IMG/VR virus record: IMGVR_UViG_3300043449_001293
Location: 1 to 28,757 of that record
Source of the DNA: a virus
DNA length: 28,757 nt
Reading direction: 5' to 3' (one strand)
The notes under the pieces: generated by a model
The model's database searches: none
Told to the model about the DNA's origin: nothing
What the model saw: the letters and a program-made list of their open reading frames with translations, nothing else
Shown: in pieces, positions 1 through 7,624 of the stretch
Layout: each line of letters starts with the position of its first letter
How positions within the stretch are numbered: position 1 is the stretch's first letter
Translations under genes and position numbers: made by a program

Positions 1-268
1 AACTGCCAGGGGTTGCCGAAAGAACCCTGGCCTGTGCCAAAGTGACAGTGCTGCCGGTTACCGCATAGTTGCTTGCCGTGGTAGACAATACCAGCGATTG
101 CACAAGTGCGACGCTGGAGCCGGTCAGTGCATAACTAGCTGGCGTAATACTCAGCACCAGATCACGCTTGAGCGTGACGCTGGAGCCGGTCAGCGCATAA
201 CTGCCCGGTGTTACATCAAGCGGGTACTGGCCCGCAGCGCCTTGACCAAGGAGCAGGGGCAGCAACAT
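1..268 (-). CDS. Repeat-containing phage structural protein, 3' end cut by window
   Basis: The start codon lies 4 nt after the stop of the gene at 272-508, and the frame stays open to the window edge, so only the first 89 residues are seen. The protein opens with a short hydrophobic run (MLLPLLLGQGAAG) and then shows three tandem units of exactly 22 residues, each with a core like SYALTGSSVTL followed by LVLS. The DNA carries matching 66-bp repeats. Glycine-, serine- and threonine-rich repeats next to head genes suggest a virion surface or fibre-like protein, but no specific family is recognised. The ribosome site is weak. The gene is real by position and repeat regularity; its function is inferred from context only. 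Confidence 0.6.
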   Translation of the reverse strand, partial: MLLPLLLGQGAAGQYPLDVTPGSYALTGSSVTLKRDLVLSITPASYALTGSSVALVQSLVLSTTASNYAVTGSTVTLAQARVLSATPGS

Positions 269-271
269 GGT

Positions 272-508
272 TTATTCGACCGTCAAAGTGTCAACCAGCA
301 GTGCTGCGGAAAAGTCAGACAGAAACGTCGCTGGCACTTCAGTTGCCCAGACTTTAAAAACGCGCGATGAGTCAACGCTGAACGCGGCCCACACGTTGAA
401 GTCTGAGCGGCCAGAAACCGGTTCTGTATAAAAAACATTATCGAGCGCAATGCGTCCTGCGGCCTTGTGCGCCAATAGTTCTTCGTATGAAACTGGTATC
501 GTGATCAT
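272..508 (-). CDS. Small phage protein in the structural operon, function unknown
   Basis: A 78-residue protein beginning MITIPVSYEELL. The ATG at 508 was chosen over an upstream in-frame start because it follows the stop of the preceding gene (511-513) and has GGAG about 6 nt upstream. The sequence is mixed alpha/beta without membrane segments or cysteines. It sits between two structural-type genes in a tightly packed leftward series, so a minor virion or assembly role is possible. No family is recognised. Confidence 0.6.
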   Translation of the reverse strand: MITIPVSYEELLAHKAAGRIALDNVFYTEPVSGRSDFNVWAAFSVDSSRVFKVWATEVPATFLSDFSAALLVDTLTVE

Positions 509-510
509 GC

Positions 511-1164
511 TTACTCCACGGTGAATGTGATTTCCCATGCGGTGTTACCCGCTGCGGAGTTGGTGACCTGTACGCACTTGATGCCTTGGTTCTGGCGCAG
601 CAAGATGCCGTGCTGGATGCCACCCGTAAGTGAGCCTTGGATCGACTGAGGCACAAGCTCCAGACCACCCATAGACGCCACAATGATCGAGCCGGTGTTG
701 GTTTCCTCACCAGACAGCGCGTAGTTCTTGATCGAGCTTCCGCTGGTGGTCGCTCCGCCTGTCGGTTTGCTGCGACAGGTGATGTCGGCATCGAGCGCTG
801 TCTGCGAGGTGTCCGGCAGCCATGCGGTTTGCGCTGTGCCGCCAGTGCCAACGGCTGATGTGCGGAATAACTGCCAGTCGAACACGACACCGGTCACCGC
901 CGTGGTGATGTTCGGTATCTGTTTGATTGATACGACGCGCACCAGCAATGCCGCATCAGCGTTAAAAATATCCCAGTGGATCGTGTTAGCAGCGGCCACA
1001 TGCACTTGCGACGGGATGGCGTAAATGTATGTGTCTTTTGAGCCAATGATGTGACCAGACTCGCCAGCCATGCACACCACTTGATGCTCTTTAGCATTGA
1101 TCAAATGAGTGGCGACCGTTGCCCCACTGCCTGGTGTAACGAGGATGCTATCGTTTGCTTGCAT
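511..1164 (-). CDS. Hypothetical phage structural protein (217 aa)
   Basis: A soluble 217-residue protein rich in Ala, Gly, Thr, Ser and Val with alternating hydrophobic residues, as in beta-rich virion proteins. It starts MQANDSILVTPGSG and ends WEITFTVE. There is no signal peptide, membrane segment or enzyme motif. It lies seven genes downstream of the portal in the same operon, 7 nt after the preceding stop. A decoration, head-fibre or capsid-associated role is likely from composition and position, but no named family can be assigned. Confidence 0.65.
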   Translation of the reverse strand: MQANDSILVTPGSGATVATHLINAKEHQVVCMAGESGHIIGSKDTYIYAIPSQVHVAAANTIHWDIFNADAALLVRVVSIKQIPNITTAVTGVVFDWQLFRTSAVGTGGTAQTAWLPDTSQTALDADITCRSKPTGGATTSGSSIKNYALSGEETNTGSIIVASMGGLELVPQSIQGSLTGGIQHGILLRQNQGIKCVQVTNSAAGNTAWEITFTVE

Positions 1165-1171
1165 GGTTCAC

Positions 1172-1804
1172 CTATGCGTAGAAATTCGGCGAGCGGTTGA
1201 TCGTTGCCGCGCGGTCGATCTGATGATGCAGGTCGTGCGTCATCGCCCAGATGCTGCCGGGGAACGTATCATTGACATGTGACCCGCGCCGAAACGTCTC
1301 CATCAAAATCATCACGTCGGGCTCTATGTGAGTTGACGGAATGCCCTGTCCATCGGGAACTTCGGCGACAAAATGCGTGTTTGCACTGTTAGCCGGTATC
1401 GTAAAATCCAGTGAAATCTCCGCCGGTGTCGTGAATGTAATTTGCCCGGTACTGTCGTGACGTCGCGCCAGTGAGTAACGAAACCCCAGTCGCACCACGC
1501 CACTACTGTTATCCGTGCAGACAAAATGTAGATGCGGCAGCATTTCAGTGCCTAGCTTGTAATTATGGTTCACATGAAACTTGCCGAGCACTGCCAGATC
1601 ATTAGTGTGGCTCAGCTCTGGCAGATAATAGCCATTCGCCCACTCGGTCAACGTTGGTGCGTCAGGCGCGCCCGCCTGAATATCCATCGGTGCCACCAGG
1701 TCTGCCCAGCCGTCCTGAGTTTTCAGGTCGAAGTGATCGATGTTGGCGTCGCCCTCTGCATTGGTCAGGCGACTACCTTTGACGAGGCGACGGGTTAAGG
1801 TCAT
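1172..1804 (-). CDS. Hypothetical phage structural protein (210 aa)
   Basis: Begins MTLTRRLVKGSRLTNAEGDA and overlaps the preceding gene by an ATGA, indicating translational coupling. The 210-residue soluble protein is beta-rich in appearance with many His and Asp residues; the C-terminus reads HDLHHQIDRAATINRSPNFY. No catalytic signature is seen. Proteins of this general look occur among minor head or head-fibre proteins of short-tailed phages, but this is position-based inference. Confidence 0.65.
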   Translation of the reverse strand: MTLTRRLVKGSRLTNAEGDANIDHFDLKTQDGWADLVAPMDIQAGAPDAPTLTEWANGYYLPELSHTNDLAVLGKFHVNHNYKLGTEMLPHLHFVCTDNSSGVVRLGFRYSLARRHDSTGQITFTTPAEISLDFTIPANSANTHFVAEVPDGQGIPSTHIEPDVMILMETFRRGSHVNDTFPGSIWAMTHDLHHQIDRAATINRSPNFYA

Positions 1805-2241
1805 GCCAGCGTGAACATCGTGCCTGGCGAGGCGTTGTTGAACTTGACCGTCAGCGTCTCGGTGTCGCCCAGCGTAATGCTGGAGCCGTAGTCAAACCAA
1901 GCGATGGCAGCGTCAGCGGGGCTGGTGGCCGTGTCGTTGTAGAGCACGGCGTAGCGGAAGGGCCCGATGCCACCAGCGGTTGCTGTGAATACCACCTGTG
2001 TGCCTTGCACCGTCGTTGTACCGGTGGTCTCTGATAGTGAGATAGTCGTTGCCGTTCCGCCTGCTGTGTAGCCGTTCGCTGCTGTCGGTGCGGGGTGATC
2101 GGTCGTGTTCCAGGTCGTTTGCGTGGCAACGGGCGCGGTGTTGGTTAAAGCAATCTTAAATGTGTGAGCGTCGAAGTCGTGAACGCCGCGCACAAACTGC
2201 TCGCTAAAATCCTGAAACTTGTTCCAGCTTGATGTTGCCAT
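1801..2241 (-). CDS. Hypothetical phage virion-associated protein (146 aa)
   Basis: Starts MATSSWNKFQDFSEQFVRGV. After a short helical N-terminus the rest is Thr-, Ala- and Gly-rich with beta-strand periodicity (FTATAGGIGPFRYAVLYND). This looks like a small virion-surface or head-decoration protein. It starts 3 nt after the stop of the coiled-coil gene and overlaps the next gene by 4 nt, so it belongs to the structural operon. No enzyme motif or named domain is recognised. Confidence 0.65.
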   Translation of the reverse strand: MATSSWNKFQDFSEQFVRGVHDFDAHTFKIALTNTAPVATQTTWNTTDHPAPTAANGYTAGGTATTISLSETTGTTTVQGTQVVFTATAGGIGPFRYAVLYNDTATSPADAAIAWFDYGSSITLGDTETLTVKFNNASPGTMFTLA

Positions 2242-2244
2242 GGC

Positions 2245-2721
2245 TTACACCTCCAACAACTTGGCAGCTTGTGCCCTGGCTTTTTCGACGCGCGATTCGA
2301 TGTCTTTGGCTTCTGACAACAGTGCATCGCGCTTTTCTTGTGCGATCACCGCTTGACTCTCTGCCTCAGCCAGATGCGCCTTGGCATTGGCAACCTGCAA
2401 ATCAACATCGGACATAATCGACGCCACCCGTTGATTGGTCGATTCAATCAGTGTGTCGGCTTTGGTTTTGGCTTCTGCGGTCAATGTGTCAGCAACAGTT
2501 TTTGCATCTTTCTTGATGCGTGCTGATTCTGCTGTGGCATCGGCCAGTTCTTTCTTGGCCTGATCAATATCAGCACGCAATTGCAGCAATGTTTTGTCAG
2601 CTTCCGCCTGGGCCTGTTCCAGTCTGCCGGCTTTCTCTAGAGCATCGGCAACGGTCTGTAATCCAGCAAAGCCCGCCAGTAATCGCCGTGCGTCGTCTGC
2701 CGCTTTTAATAACTCGCTCAT
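2245..2721 (-). CDS. Coiled-coil phage protein, possible scaffold or assembly factor
   Basis: A 158-residue, almost wholly helical protein. From about residue 28 to the end it is dense in Ala, Glu, Lys, Asp and Gln with heptad-like spacing (for example AQAEADKTLLQLRADIDQAK), predicting a long coiled coil. It has no membrane segment and no Cys. Its place shortly after the portal is where podoviruses often carry scaffold or head-assembly proteins, so that role is plausible, but sequence alone supports only 'coiled coil'. It begins 2 nt after the preceding stop. Confidence 0.65.
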   Translation of the reverse strand: MSELLKAADDARRLLAGFAGLQTVADALEKAGRLEQAQAEADKTLLQLRADIDQAKKELADATAESARIKKDAKTVADTLTAEAKTKADTLIESTNQRVASIMSDVDLQVANAKAHLAEAESQAVIAQEKRDALLSEAKDIESRVEKARAQAAKLLEV

Positions 2722-2723
2722 GA

Positions 2724-3065
2724 TTATTCCTTGATAAATAAATGGACGCTGATAGCTGCGCCGGTGGTGCCGGTGACGCGCGGTCTGATGTAACAGGTCG
2801 CTTCGGTGACTTGCTCGATCTTTGCGCTGCTGATGTTTAGATCATTGCCCTGCGGATCGGTCAGCACGAACCAATTGTTACCGTCGTTGCTGCCCTCGAT
2901 GATCAGCACGCCGTCGCCAAAATTGCCGGTCACCTGTGCTGATTTGTCGGTGTATTGAGACAGCGCCAGCGCATCGCCCGCATCGCCATTGGCCAGATTG
3001 GCCCACTGCACGACGACGGATTTAGTGTTGCCCGTCGCAATGCGGGTGTGATTTATAGTTGCCAT
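2724..3065 (-). CDS. Small phage structural-operon protein (113 aa)
   Basis: Starts MATINHTRIATGNTKSVVVQ and has beta-rich composition with the segment GSNDGNNWFVLTDPQGNDL, reminiscent of the jelly-roll or Ig-like small proteins found beside phage head genes. There are no membrane segments or catalytic motifs. It lies directly after the portal gene (3-nt gap), so a head-associated role is likely; the exact function is unknown. Confidence 0.65.
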   Translation of the reverse strand: MATINHTRIATGNTKSVVVQWANLANGDAGDALALSQYTDKSAQVTGNFGDGVLIIEGSNDGNNWFVLTDPQGNDLNISSAKIEQVTEATCYIRPRVTGTTGAAISVHLFIKE

Positions 3066-3068
3066 TAG

Positions 3069-4724
3069 TTACCTCTTGAATGAATTGATGACCTTGCTGA
3101 CCGGATTGTTGGCATCCAGGTCTACCGACGACAGGTCTTTTGCCATGCTGCCCATTTGCTGCATCGCCTCTTGCTGCTGTTGTGCCTGCATTGCCTGTGC
3201 GCGTTGCTGCCGGATCATAGCGACCTCTTTGCCGCCAATGATCAGCTGCGGATCGATGCCGAGTTTGTCGGAATACATATCTGCCCAGTGGTCAGCGTCG
3301 AATTTGTCCAGCACGTCGGGTTTGATGGTTGCCAGCTGACCGAGATTCATCACAAACCGGTCGACACCATTGACCGCAATCGCTTTTTGCGCCTGTGCTA
3401 GCATCGACACATACTCGACATTGAGATCGGCACCCGCCAATTCTTGTGGTGGTGGTGGAAGCATGTTTGCGCCCAGCAACCGCTCGAAGATGGTTTCCAC
3501 CAGTGGATCAAGCAATTCGTTATTCAGCCGCTCGACCACCGGGCCCAGCATCAACATCTTTTCCTCATGCCGCTCGGCCACTTCGGTGGCGGTCATGCGA
3601 GTGTCCTGCTGGGTGATCATCATGAACACGTCAGCAAAGAACGTGGAATTGATCCGCTGCCTGACATCCTGGATGTCCATCAGCAGATTACGCAGATCGA
3701 GATTGACCTCGAACGCGGTTTTGATGCCCTGGGTTCCGGTGGTAGCGTCGTAGTAATTGACGCCGCCAGGAAATATCTCAATCTCCCGATGCTTCATGCT
3801 CGACGGCACTTGCAACGGTGGATTAGCTTGATAGTCGATCGCTTGCGATTTGCGGAATTGCTGCTGCTGCAACTGCTTGACATCGCCCAGCGCTTCCATG
3901 CCAGGTGAATAGCCATAAACATCGCCACTGGACACCGCCCAACGTGGCGCGACACAGGGGAACGACTGAAATCCAGACTCGCGCAGCGGCTTGTCGTCTT
4001 TACAACTGGTCTCGAAATACACTGATCGCCACGGCATGTTTTTGCCGTCTTTGCGGGTCATATCGCGCAGCTTGCGTGGCTCGATCACATGCACGCACTC
4101 AATCCAGTGATCCAGCGTGCCTTTGTCGTAGAGATTGCGCACTGTCTGCGAGCATTGGTTATAGCCAAACTCGCGCACCAGCTCGTCAACGGTCTTTTTA
4201 AACTCGCGATACAACGTGGTGACATCGCCCTTGAAATCGGTAGCGATGCAGTACTCGCCGACGGTCATCGGGTGTAGATGGATCACATTGTCGTAATCCA
4301 TGCCGATAAACGCGGTTGCTGTGCCGAATGCGCCAAGCTCGTCATACATGCCATGCAAAACACGGTATGCGTTTGAGCGTGCCAGCACATCGGTGATCAT
4401 GTCGGTGACAGACTGCAACCACTGTTTGACCGCGTGATTTTTTAGCAAATCCTGATCAGTCAGCGACAGTCTGAACCATGGTCTGGATGGCGATGTCATG
4501 CCCGACATCATGCCCGCCGACAGCGTGCGCAGTGCGCGAGTGCCAGTCGAGTCATAGATGCGATTCATGCGCTTGTTGCCGCGCACGCTCTGATCGTCAC
4601 CGGCCAGATAACGCCCGTTATACGGCAGCAGGTGCTCTGATATATCCTGCCAATGGTCGAGCCAGGACGAGCGCTCTTGTTTCAGCGCGCTCCATCGCTT
4701 GCGAATTTGCTCTAACTCTCTCAC
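3069..4724 (-). CDS. Portal (head-to-tail connecting) protein
   Basis: This 551-residue protein matches the podovirus head-to-tail connector family. The N-terminus has the pattern LEQIRKRWSALKQERSSWLD followed by HLLPYNGRYL, RIYDSTGTRALRTLSAGMMSG and MTSPSRPWFRLS, all typical of that family. The middle carries QQQFRKSQAIDY and the DIQDVRQRINSTFFADVFMM helix, and the C-terminus is Gln-rich. Length is normal for the family. Twelve copies would form the vertex channel through which terminase packages DNA. The start overlaps the preceding small gene by ATGA. The identity implies a short-tailed virion. Confidence 0.92.
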   Translation of the reverse strand: MRELEQIRKRWSALKQERSSWLDHWQDISEHLLPYNGRYLAGDDQSVRGNKRMNRIYDSTGTRALRTLSAGMMSGMTSPSRPWFRLSLTDQDLLKNHAVKQWLQSVTDMITDVLARSNAYRVLHGMYDELGAFGTATAFIGMDYDNVIHLHPMTVGEYCIATDFKGDVTTLYREFKKTVDELVREFGYNQCSQTVRNLYDKGTLDHWIECVHVIEPRKLRDMTRKDGKNMPWRSVYFETSCKDDKPLRESGFQSFPCVAPRWAVSSGDVYGYSPGMEALGDVKQLQQQQFRKSQAIDYQANPPLQVPSSMKHREIEIFPGGVNYYDATTGTQGIKTAFEVNLDLRNLLMDIQDVRQRINSTFFADVFMMITQQDTRMTATEVAERHEEKMLMLGPVVERLNNELLDPLVETIFERLLGANMLPPPPQELAGADLNVEYVSMLAQAQKAIAVNGVDRFVMNLGQLATIKPDVLDKFDADHWADMYSDKLGIDPQLIIGGKEVAMIRQQRAQAMQAQQQQEAMQQMGSMAKDLSSVDLDANNPVSKVINSFKR

Positions 4725-4981
4725 TGGCCGAGCAGGGTTTTTTTGCTGAGATTGGGCGCTGTGGTATCACCAGCACCGCCAGACAACAGACTAGTCGATG
4801 GCGTCACCCCGCCCTGAGCGGTGTTGATGTCGCCGGTCTGTTTGCGCACAGCCGCAGCGTCAGGCACTTTTGCCAGTTGTGGAGGTGGTGGTGGAGGCGG
4901 AGGTGGCGGAGGTGATCCGCCGCCACAGAAAAACTGGATGGGCTCTAGGCCGAATCGGTAGGTTTTGATCATCGACTGCAT
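4721..4981 (-). CDS. Small phage protein with polyproline stretch
   Basis: An 86-residue protein with a run of eleven prolines at about residues 24-34, after an FFCGGGS segment, then a polar Ala/Thr/Ser tail. It overlaps the portal start by ATGA, so it is translated with it. An in-frame ATG at 4972 (MIKTYRFG) is an equally possible start. Such proline-rich small proteins occur just upstream of podovirus portal genes; the role is unknown. Long polyproline implies EF-P-dependent translation, which could tune the coupled portal gene (inference). Confidence 0.6.
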   Translation of the reverse strand: MQSMIKTYRFGLEPIQFFCGGGSPPPPPPPPPPPQLAKVPDAAAVRKQTGDINTAQGGVTPSTSLLSGGAGDTTAPNLSKKTLLGQ

Positions 4982-5023
4982 CTCATTAAATGGATGCGGC
5001 GATGGTATGTCACAGCCTGATAA

Positions 5024-5380
5024 TCATCCGCACTTGAAGCGGGTGCGGCATTTGACGATGTCGCGAATCGTTGATTTGCTGCAGCCAAATTTCTCGGCGG
5101 CTTGCAGATATGTCATGCGCTGCGGATTGTCAAAATCACACAGCTCGCGCACCAGGTCGACATCGGTATCAGACAACCGCGCCTTGGGATGATCCTCGCC
5201 GCTGATTTTTCCCTGGCCTCTTACTCGATGCAGCCAGTCAGGCCGATTGATCACTGACCAAGCAACAATCACCAGGTCAGCCGATTGCCTGCCGATGGTG
5301 ACGCTACCGTCTGACAGCAGCAACAAACAGTCATAGCGATCAGGTGGAGGGTTTGTGCGTGCGCGTAACCAATCGATCAA
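5024..5380 (-). CDS. Helix-turn-helix phage protein between terminase and portal genes
   Basis: A 118-residue protein coupled to terL by an ATGA overlap. The C-terminal half (from about residue 66) reads ARLSDTDVDLVRELCDFD, then YLQAAEKFGCSKSTIRDIVK, a homeodomain/resolvase-like helix-turn-helix of the 'starts with H-P-x-A-K-L' type common in phages. The N-terminal half has no recognised domain. It may bind DNA as a regulator or in packaging; its position next to terminase is the only functional hint. Confidence 0.65.
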   Translation of the reverse strand: MIDWLRARTNPPPDRYDCLLLLSDGSVTIGRQSADLVIVAWSVINRPDWLHRVRGQGKISGEDHPKARLSDTDVDLVRELCDFDNPQRMTYLQAAEKFGCSKSTIRDIVKCRTRFKCG

Positions 5381-6711
5381 TTCAGCCTCGCAAACGGGTC
5401 GTGTCCGCGTTGTTGGTGGGTTTTGTTGCGTTGCAGCCCTAACCGCTCGACATCGGATCTGGGCGCAACCGGGAATGCAAATGTCAGCGCCAATGCGTCG
5501 GCCATATCGGGCGACGGAAGACCACGCTTTTTGATCTCCTCTTTGCTCTCAATCTGAATTTTGCCTGCCGTGTTGTAGAAATAGGTCGGTGCAGCCAGGT
5601 CTTGTTTGAGCCCGGTGTCATTCGGTATCGCACCGCCAGCGGTCAGCCAGTCACGAATCGCCCACCACATCTCAGCCCGTTTGTTGAGATAGCGCTCGTC
5701 AATCGGTTTTCCAGCAAACGCGATCTCGACCACGTCATGACCTAGCTGCCTGAGTCTATCGATCACACCAGAACCCGCCCCCGCATCGATAAACACCGCA
5801 TCGGGCTTTTTGTCATCGATCACAGCAGCTACACGTGCCGCCAATGCCATGTTATCGATACCGCGCAGCACAATCGGCTCGTACATTTTCAGCCCTTGAC
5901 GGATGACAATCACACTGCGGTCATCGCCAAACCGTGCTGGATCGACGCCCACAATCACAGGTGCGTAATACAAATCTTGGTTGCTGATCTCGATCCTCGA
6001 TGCCTGCTCAACGTCAGTCAACGAAATCAACTGATCGTCGCCCGCCGCCGAGAAATCGCATAAATACTCGCGCTGGAACGATGTCTCGGCCATGTCTCTA
6101 CGCAGGCGCTCGACCTCGTCGGCATCGATCGATTGCGTGTCGTTGATCGTATAGCGCGCAGAATGCCAATCCGGCAGCGCAGCAGACCGGAAAAACAATT
6201 CAGAAAATAGATTGATGCCGGATGGCGTGCCGATAAACAGCGCCCAGCCTTTTCGATCAGACAGTGCCGGTTGAATAATGTCTTGCCAGACTTCTGGTTT
6301 TATTTGCGCCACCTCGTCAACTACCACACCATCAAGACGCACACCACGCATCGCATCTGGGTTGTCGCCGCCGAAAATGCGGATCAGCGCCCCGTTTGAT
6401 TTGATCTTGATTGATAACTCGGACTCATTAACATCAACCGCGCCAACCGCCACCAACGGTGCCAGCTTTTGCTTGAGGCGTGCCCAGGCGATGGCCTTGG
6501 CCTGTTTTAGATAGGGCGCAACGTAAAAAAACAAACCCAGATCGAGCTTGAACTGTAGCGCCTTGTCGATCAGCTCCATAATCGCCAGCTCGGTTTTGCC
6601 CGCCCGTCGATGAAGCGCCAGCACAGTAAACCGCAGCCGATCACGATGACATTGTTTCTGCCAATCGCGCGGCTCATAATCAAGTCTAATGTTCAATGCC
6701 GGTTGTGACAT
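5377..6711 (-). CDS. terL: Terminase large subunit (ATPase and nuclease)
   Basis: This 444-residue protein has the two-domain layout of phage packaging motors. The ATPase domain shows the Walker A-like HRRAGKT at residues 34-40 and Walker B VVVDE ending at D132-E133, then the coupling segment FIGTPSG (159-165). The RNase H-like nuclease domain starts at VIVGVDPARFGDD with D257, and a second acidic residue is D309 (VFIDAGAGSG). It cuts concatemers and pumps DNA through the portal. The start overlaps the small-terminase-like gene by 26 nt. Length and motifs are normal, so it should be active. Confidence 0.95.
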   Translation of the reverse strand: MSQPALNIRLDYEPRDWQKQCHRDRLRFTVLALHRRAGKTELAIMELIDKALQFKLDLGLFFYVAPYLKQAKAIAWARLKQKLAPLVAVGAVDVNESELSIKIKSNGALIRIFGGDNPDAMRGVRLDGVVVDEVAQIKPEVWQDIIQPALSDRKGWALFIGTPSGINLFSELFFRSAALPDWHSARYTINDTQSIDADEVERLRRDMAETSFQREYLCDFSAAGDDQLISLTDVEQASRIEISNQDLYYAPVIVGVDPARFGDDRSVIVIRQGLKMYEPIVLRGIDNMALAARVAAVIDDKKPDAVFIDAGAGSGVIDRLRQLGHDVVEIAFAGKPIDERYLNKRAEMWWAIRDWLTAGGAIPNDTGLKQDLAAPTYFYNTAGKIQIESKEEIKKRGLPSPDMADALALTFAFPVAPRSDVERLGLQRNKTHQQRGHDPFARLN

Positions 6712-6943
6712 TGATCACCATTTGGCCTTCGACTTTTGCGTTGATGTCCTTGGGCAGTATCTTTCCTACCAGGCCCATAAACGCGACCGGGTTTTCAATC
6801 GCCTGCTGCTCAAGATACTTCTGACCGCCGACCGCCGACAACGCGCCCTCGATCATGTCTTTGATCGCCTTGGTTGCTTTGTTGGGCACACCTTTTCGGT
6901 TTCCGCCGCCGGTCTTCGGCAGCCCTTTTGGTCTACCAGCCAT
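6686..6943 (-). CDS. Small terminase-like DNA-binding protein
   Basis: An 85-residue protein starting MAGRPKGLPKTGGGNRKGVP, the basic glycine-rich N-terminus typical of the short proteins that precede terL in many podo- and siphoviruses and that serve as, or replace, the small terminase subunit. The remainder (AIKDMIEGALSAVGGQKYLE, then PVAFMGLVGKILPKD) is helical. It overlaps terL. DNA recognition for packaging is the expected role. It is shorter than classic TerS proteins, so the assignment is by position and N-terminal pattern. Confidence 0.65.
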   Translation of the reverse strand: MAGRPKGLPKTGGGNRKGVPNKATKAIKDMIEGALSAVGGQKYLEQQAIENPVAFMGLVGKILPKDINAKVEGQMVINVTTGIEH

Positions 6944-6966
6944 ATCTCACCAAATCCCAGTTTTAG

Positions 6967-7012
6967 AAATTAAACACAGTTTAATTTTAACCCAAACATA
7001 ATCAAATGCTAA
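6967..7012 (-). promoter_or_regulatory. Candidate promoter with overlapping 21-bp palindrome upstream of terminase genes
   Basis: On the minus strand, TTAGCA (7012-7007) and TAAAAT (6989-6984) are separated by 17 nt, a plausible sigma-70 pair that would start RNA near 6977, about 33 nt before the ATG at 6943. A perfect palindrome, AAATTAAAC-aca-GTTTAATTT, occupies 6967-6987 and covers the -10 and start site, as an operator would. The region is the most AT-rich in this part of the window. The promoter is predicted from sequence only. Confidence 0.45.
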
Positions 7013-7021
7013 TGTAAATGT

Positions 7022-7168
7022 TTATTGTTGCTTTACTTTGCTTTTCAACCGTTGCACCTCGCGCAAACGAGCATACGCACTCACCGGACTAGACTTGCTC
7101 CAGCCCTTCACGCCTTTGTGCTCGGCAACCCACCAGCCTTCCTGTCTTTTAATGTGCGGCTTCTTCAT
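7022..7168 (-). CDS. 48-residue basic phage protein
   Basis: Begins MKKPHIKRQEGWWVAEHKGV and ends with a Lys-rich tail. The start overlaps the stop of the preceding gene by ATGA, strong support for translation despite the size. The pattern of a short basic protein with WW and a GWSKSSPVSAYARLRE segment is common among small phage proteins of unknown function. It has no Cys and no membrane segment. It may bind nucleic acid, given its positive charge (inference). Confidence 0.65.
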   Translation of the reverse strand: MKKPHIKRQEGWWVAEHKGVKGWSKSSPVSAYARLREVQRLKSKVKQQ

Positions 7169-7476
7169 TCGCCAAACCACAACAGAAACATCAAGCAGCA
7201 AATCGCATGTGCCGCATGTGGCAAGCCGCTGTCTTCATCCAACCACTGACCATCGTGCATCGCCGACAAATGCCGCATTGCCGCATTGCGATAGCGTCGT
7301 CGTGGCTCTGATACATGCTGCCAGTTGTCTCTGCTGTAAAGCCTCGCCCCGAACTCCAGCACCCTGATTACCGGGTACAGCGTTTTTTCGATGCTGGGTA
7401 GCAACGACCAGTCGGGTTTCTCTCCGTCAAACTTGCGCCCCAAGATGCTCTTCAATGTCTCCATGCGCTCAGTCAT
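7165..7476 (-). CDS. dATP/dGTP diphosphohydrolase-like protein (MazZ-type N-terminal family)
   Basis: The protein contains KFDGEKPDWSLLP, then VLEFGARLYSRDNW, YRNAAMRHLSAMHDG and DEDSGLPHAAHAICCLMFLL. This is the signature of the phage family named after the dATP/dGTP pyrophosphohydrolase that supports 2-aminoadenine (Z) genomes. Members have an all-alpha MazG-like fold with acidic metal ligands (here the DEDSGLPH region). The ATG at 7476 (MTERMETLK, 103 aa) was chosen because it overlaps the upstream stop by 8 nt; in-frame starts exist up to 7533. No PurZ is visible in the window, so the role may be general dNTP pool control. Confidence 0.7.
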   Translation of the reverse strand: MTERMETLKSILGRKFDGEKPDWSLLPSIEKTLYPVIRVLEFGARLYSRDNWQHVSEPRRRYRNAAMRHLSAMHDGQWLDEDSGLPHAAHAICCLMFLLWFGE

Positions 7477-7624
7477 CTGATAGTCCATCAGTTGTTTCGG
7501 TAGATTCCACAGATTTATCGGCCCAAATTTCACCCAGACCTCGCGCGACGATCATGACAAATGCAACCGGCATAGCCAGCATATAGACCAAAATGACAAC
7601 CAATTTCAGCAACAGGCTAATCAT
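7469..7624 (-). CDS. Small membrane protein (51 aa)
   Basis: MISLLLKLVVILVYMLAMPV is the first part of a hydrophobic segment of about 28 residues (a single membrane helix or tight hairpin), followed by a polar acidic tail (VESTETTDGLSDD). The ATG at 7624 overlaps the stop of the preceding 32-codon gene by 8 nt, so the two are probably coupled. Its role is unknown; small inner-membrane proteins in this position may relate to superinfection exclusion or lysis timing, but nothing in the sequence decides. Confidence 0.55.
   Translation of the reverse strand: MISLLLKLVVILVYMLAMPVAFVMIVARGLGEIWADKSVESTETTDGLSDD

Noticed and set aside
4865-4925. Polyproline-coding GGT/GGA run as a regulatory repeat
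   Set aside because: It is explained by the proline run of the small protein upstream of the portal and is in frame with it.
7025-7367. Plus-strand frames opposite the small terminase-upstream genes
   Set aside because: They are the reverse strand of coupled minus-strand genes that have ATGA overlaps and, for several, ribosome sites.
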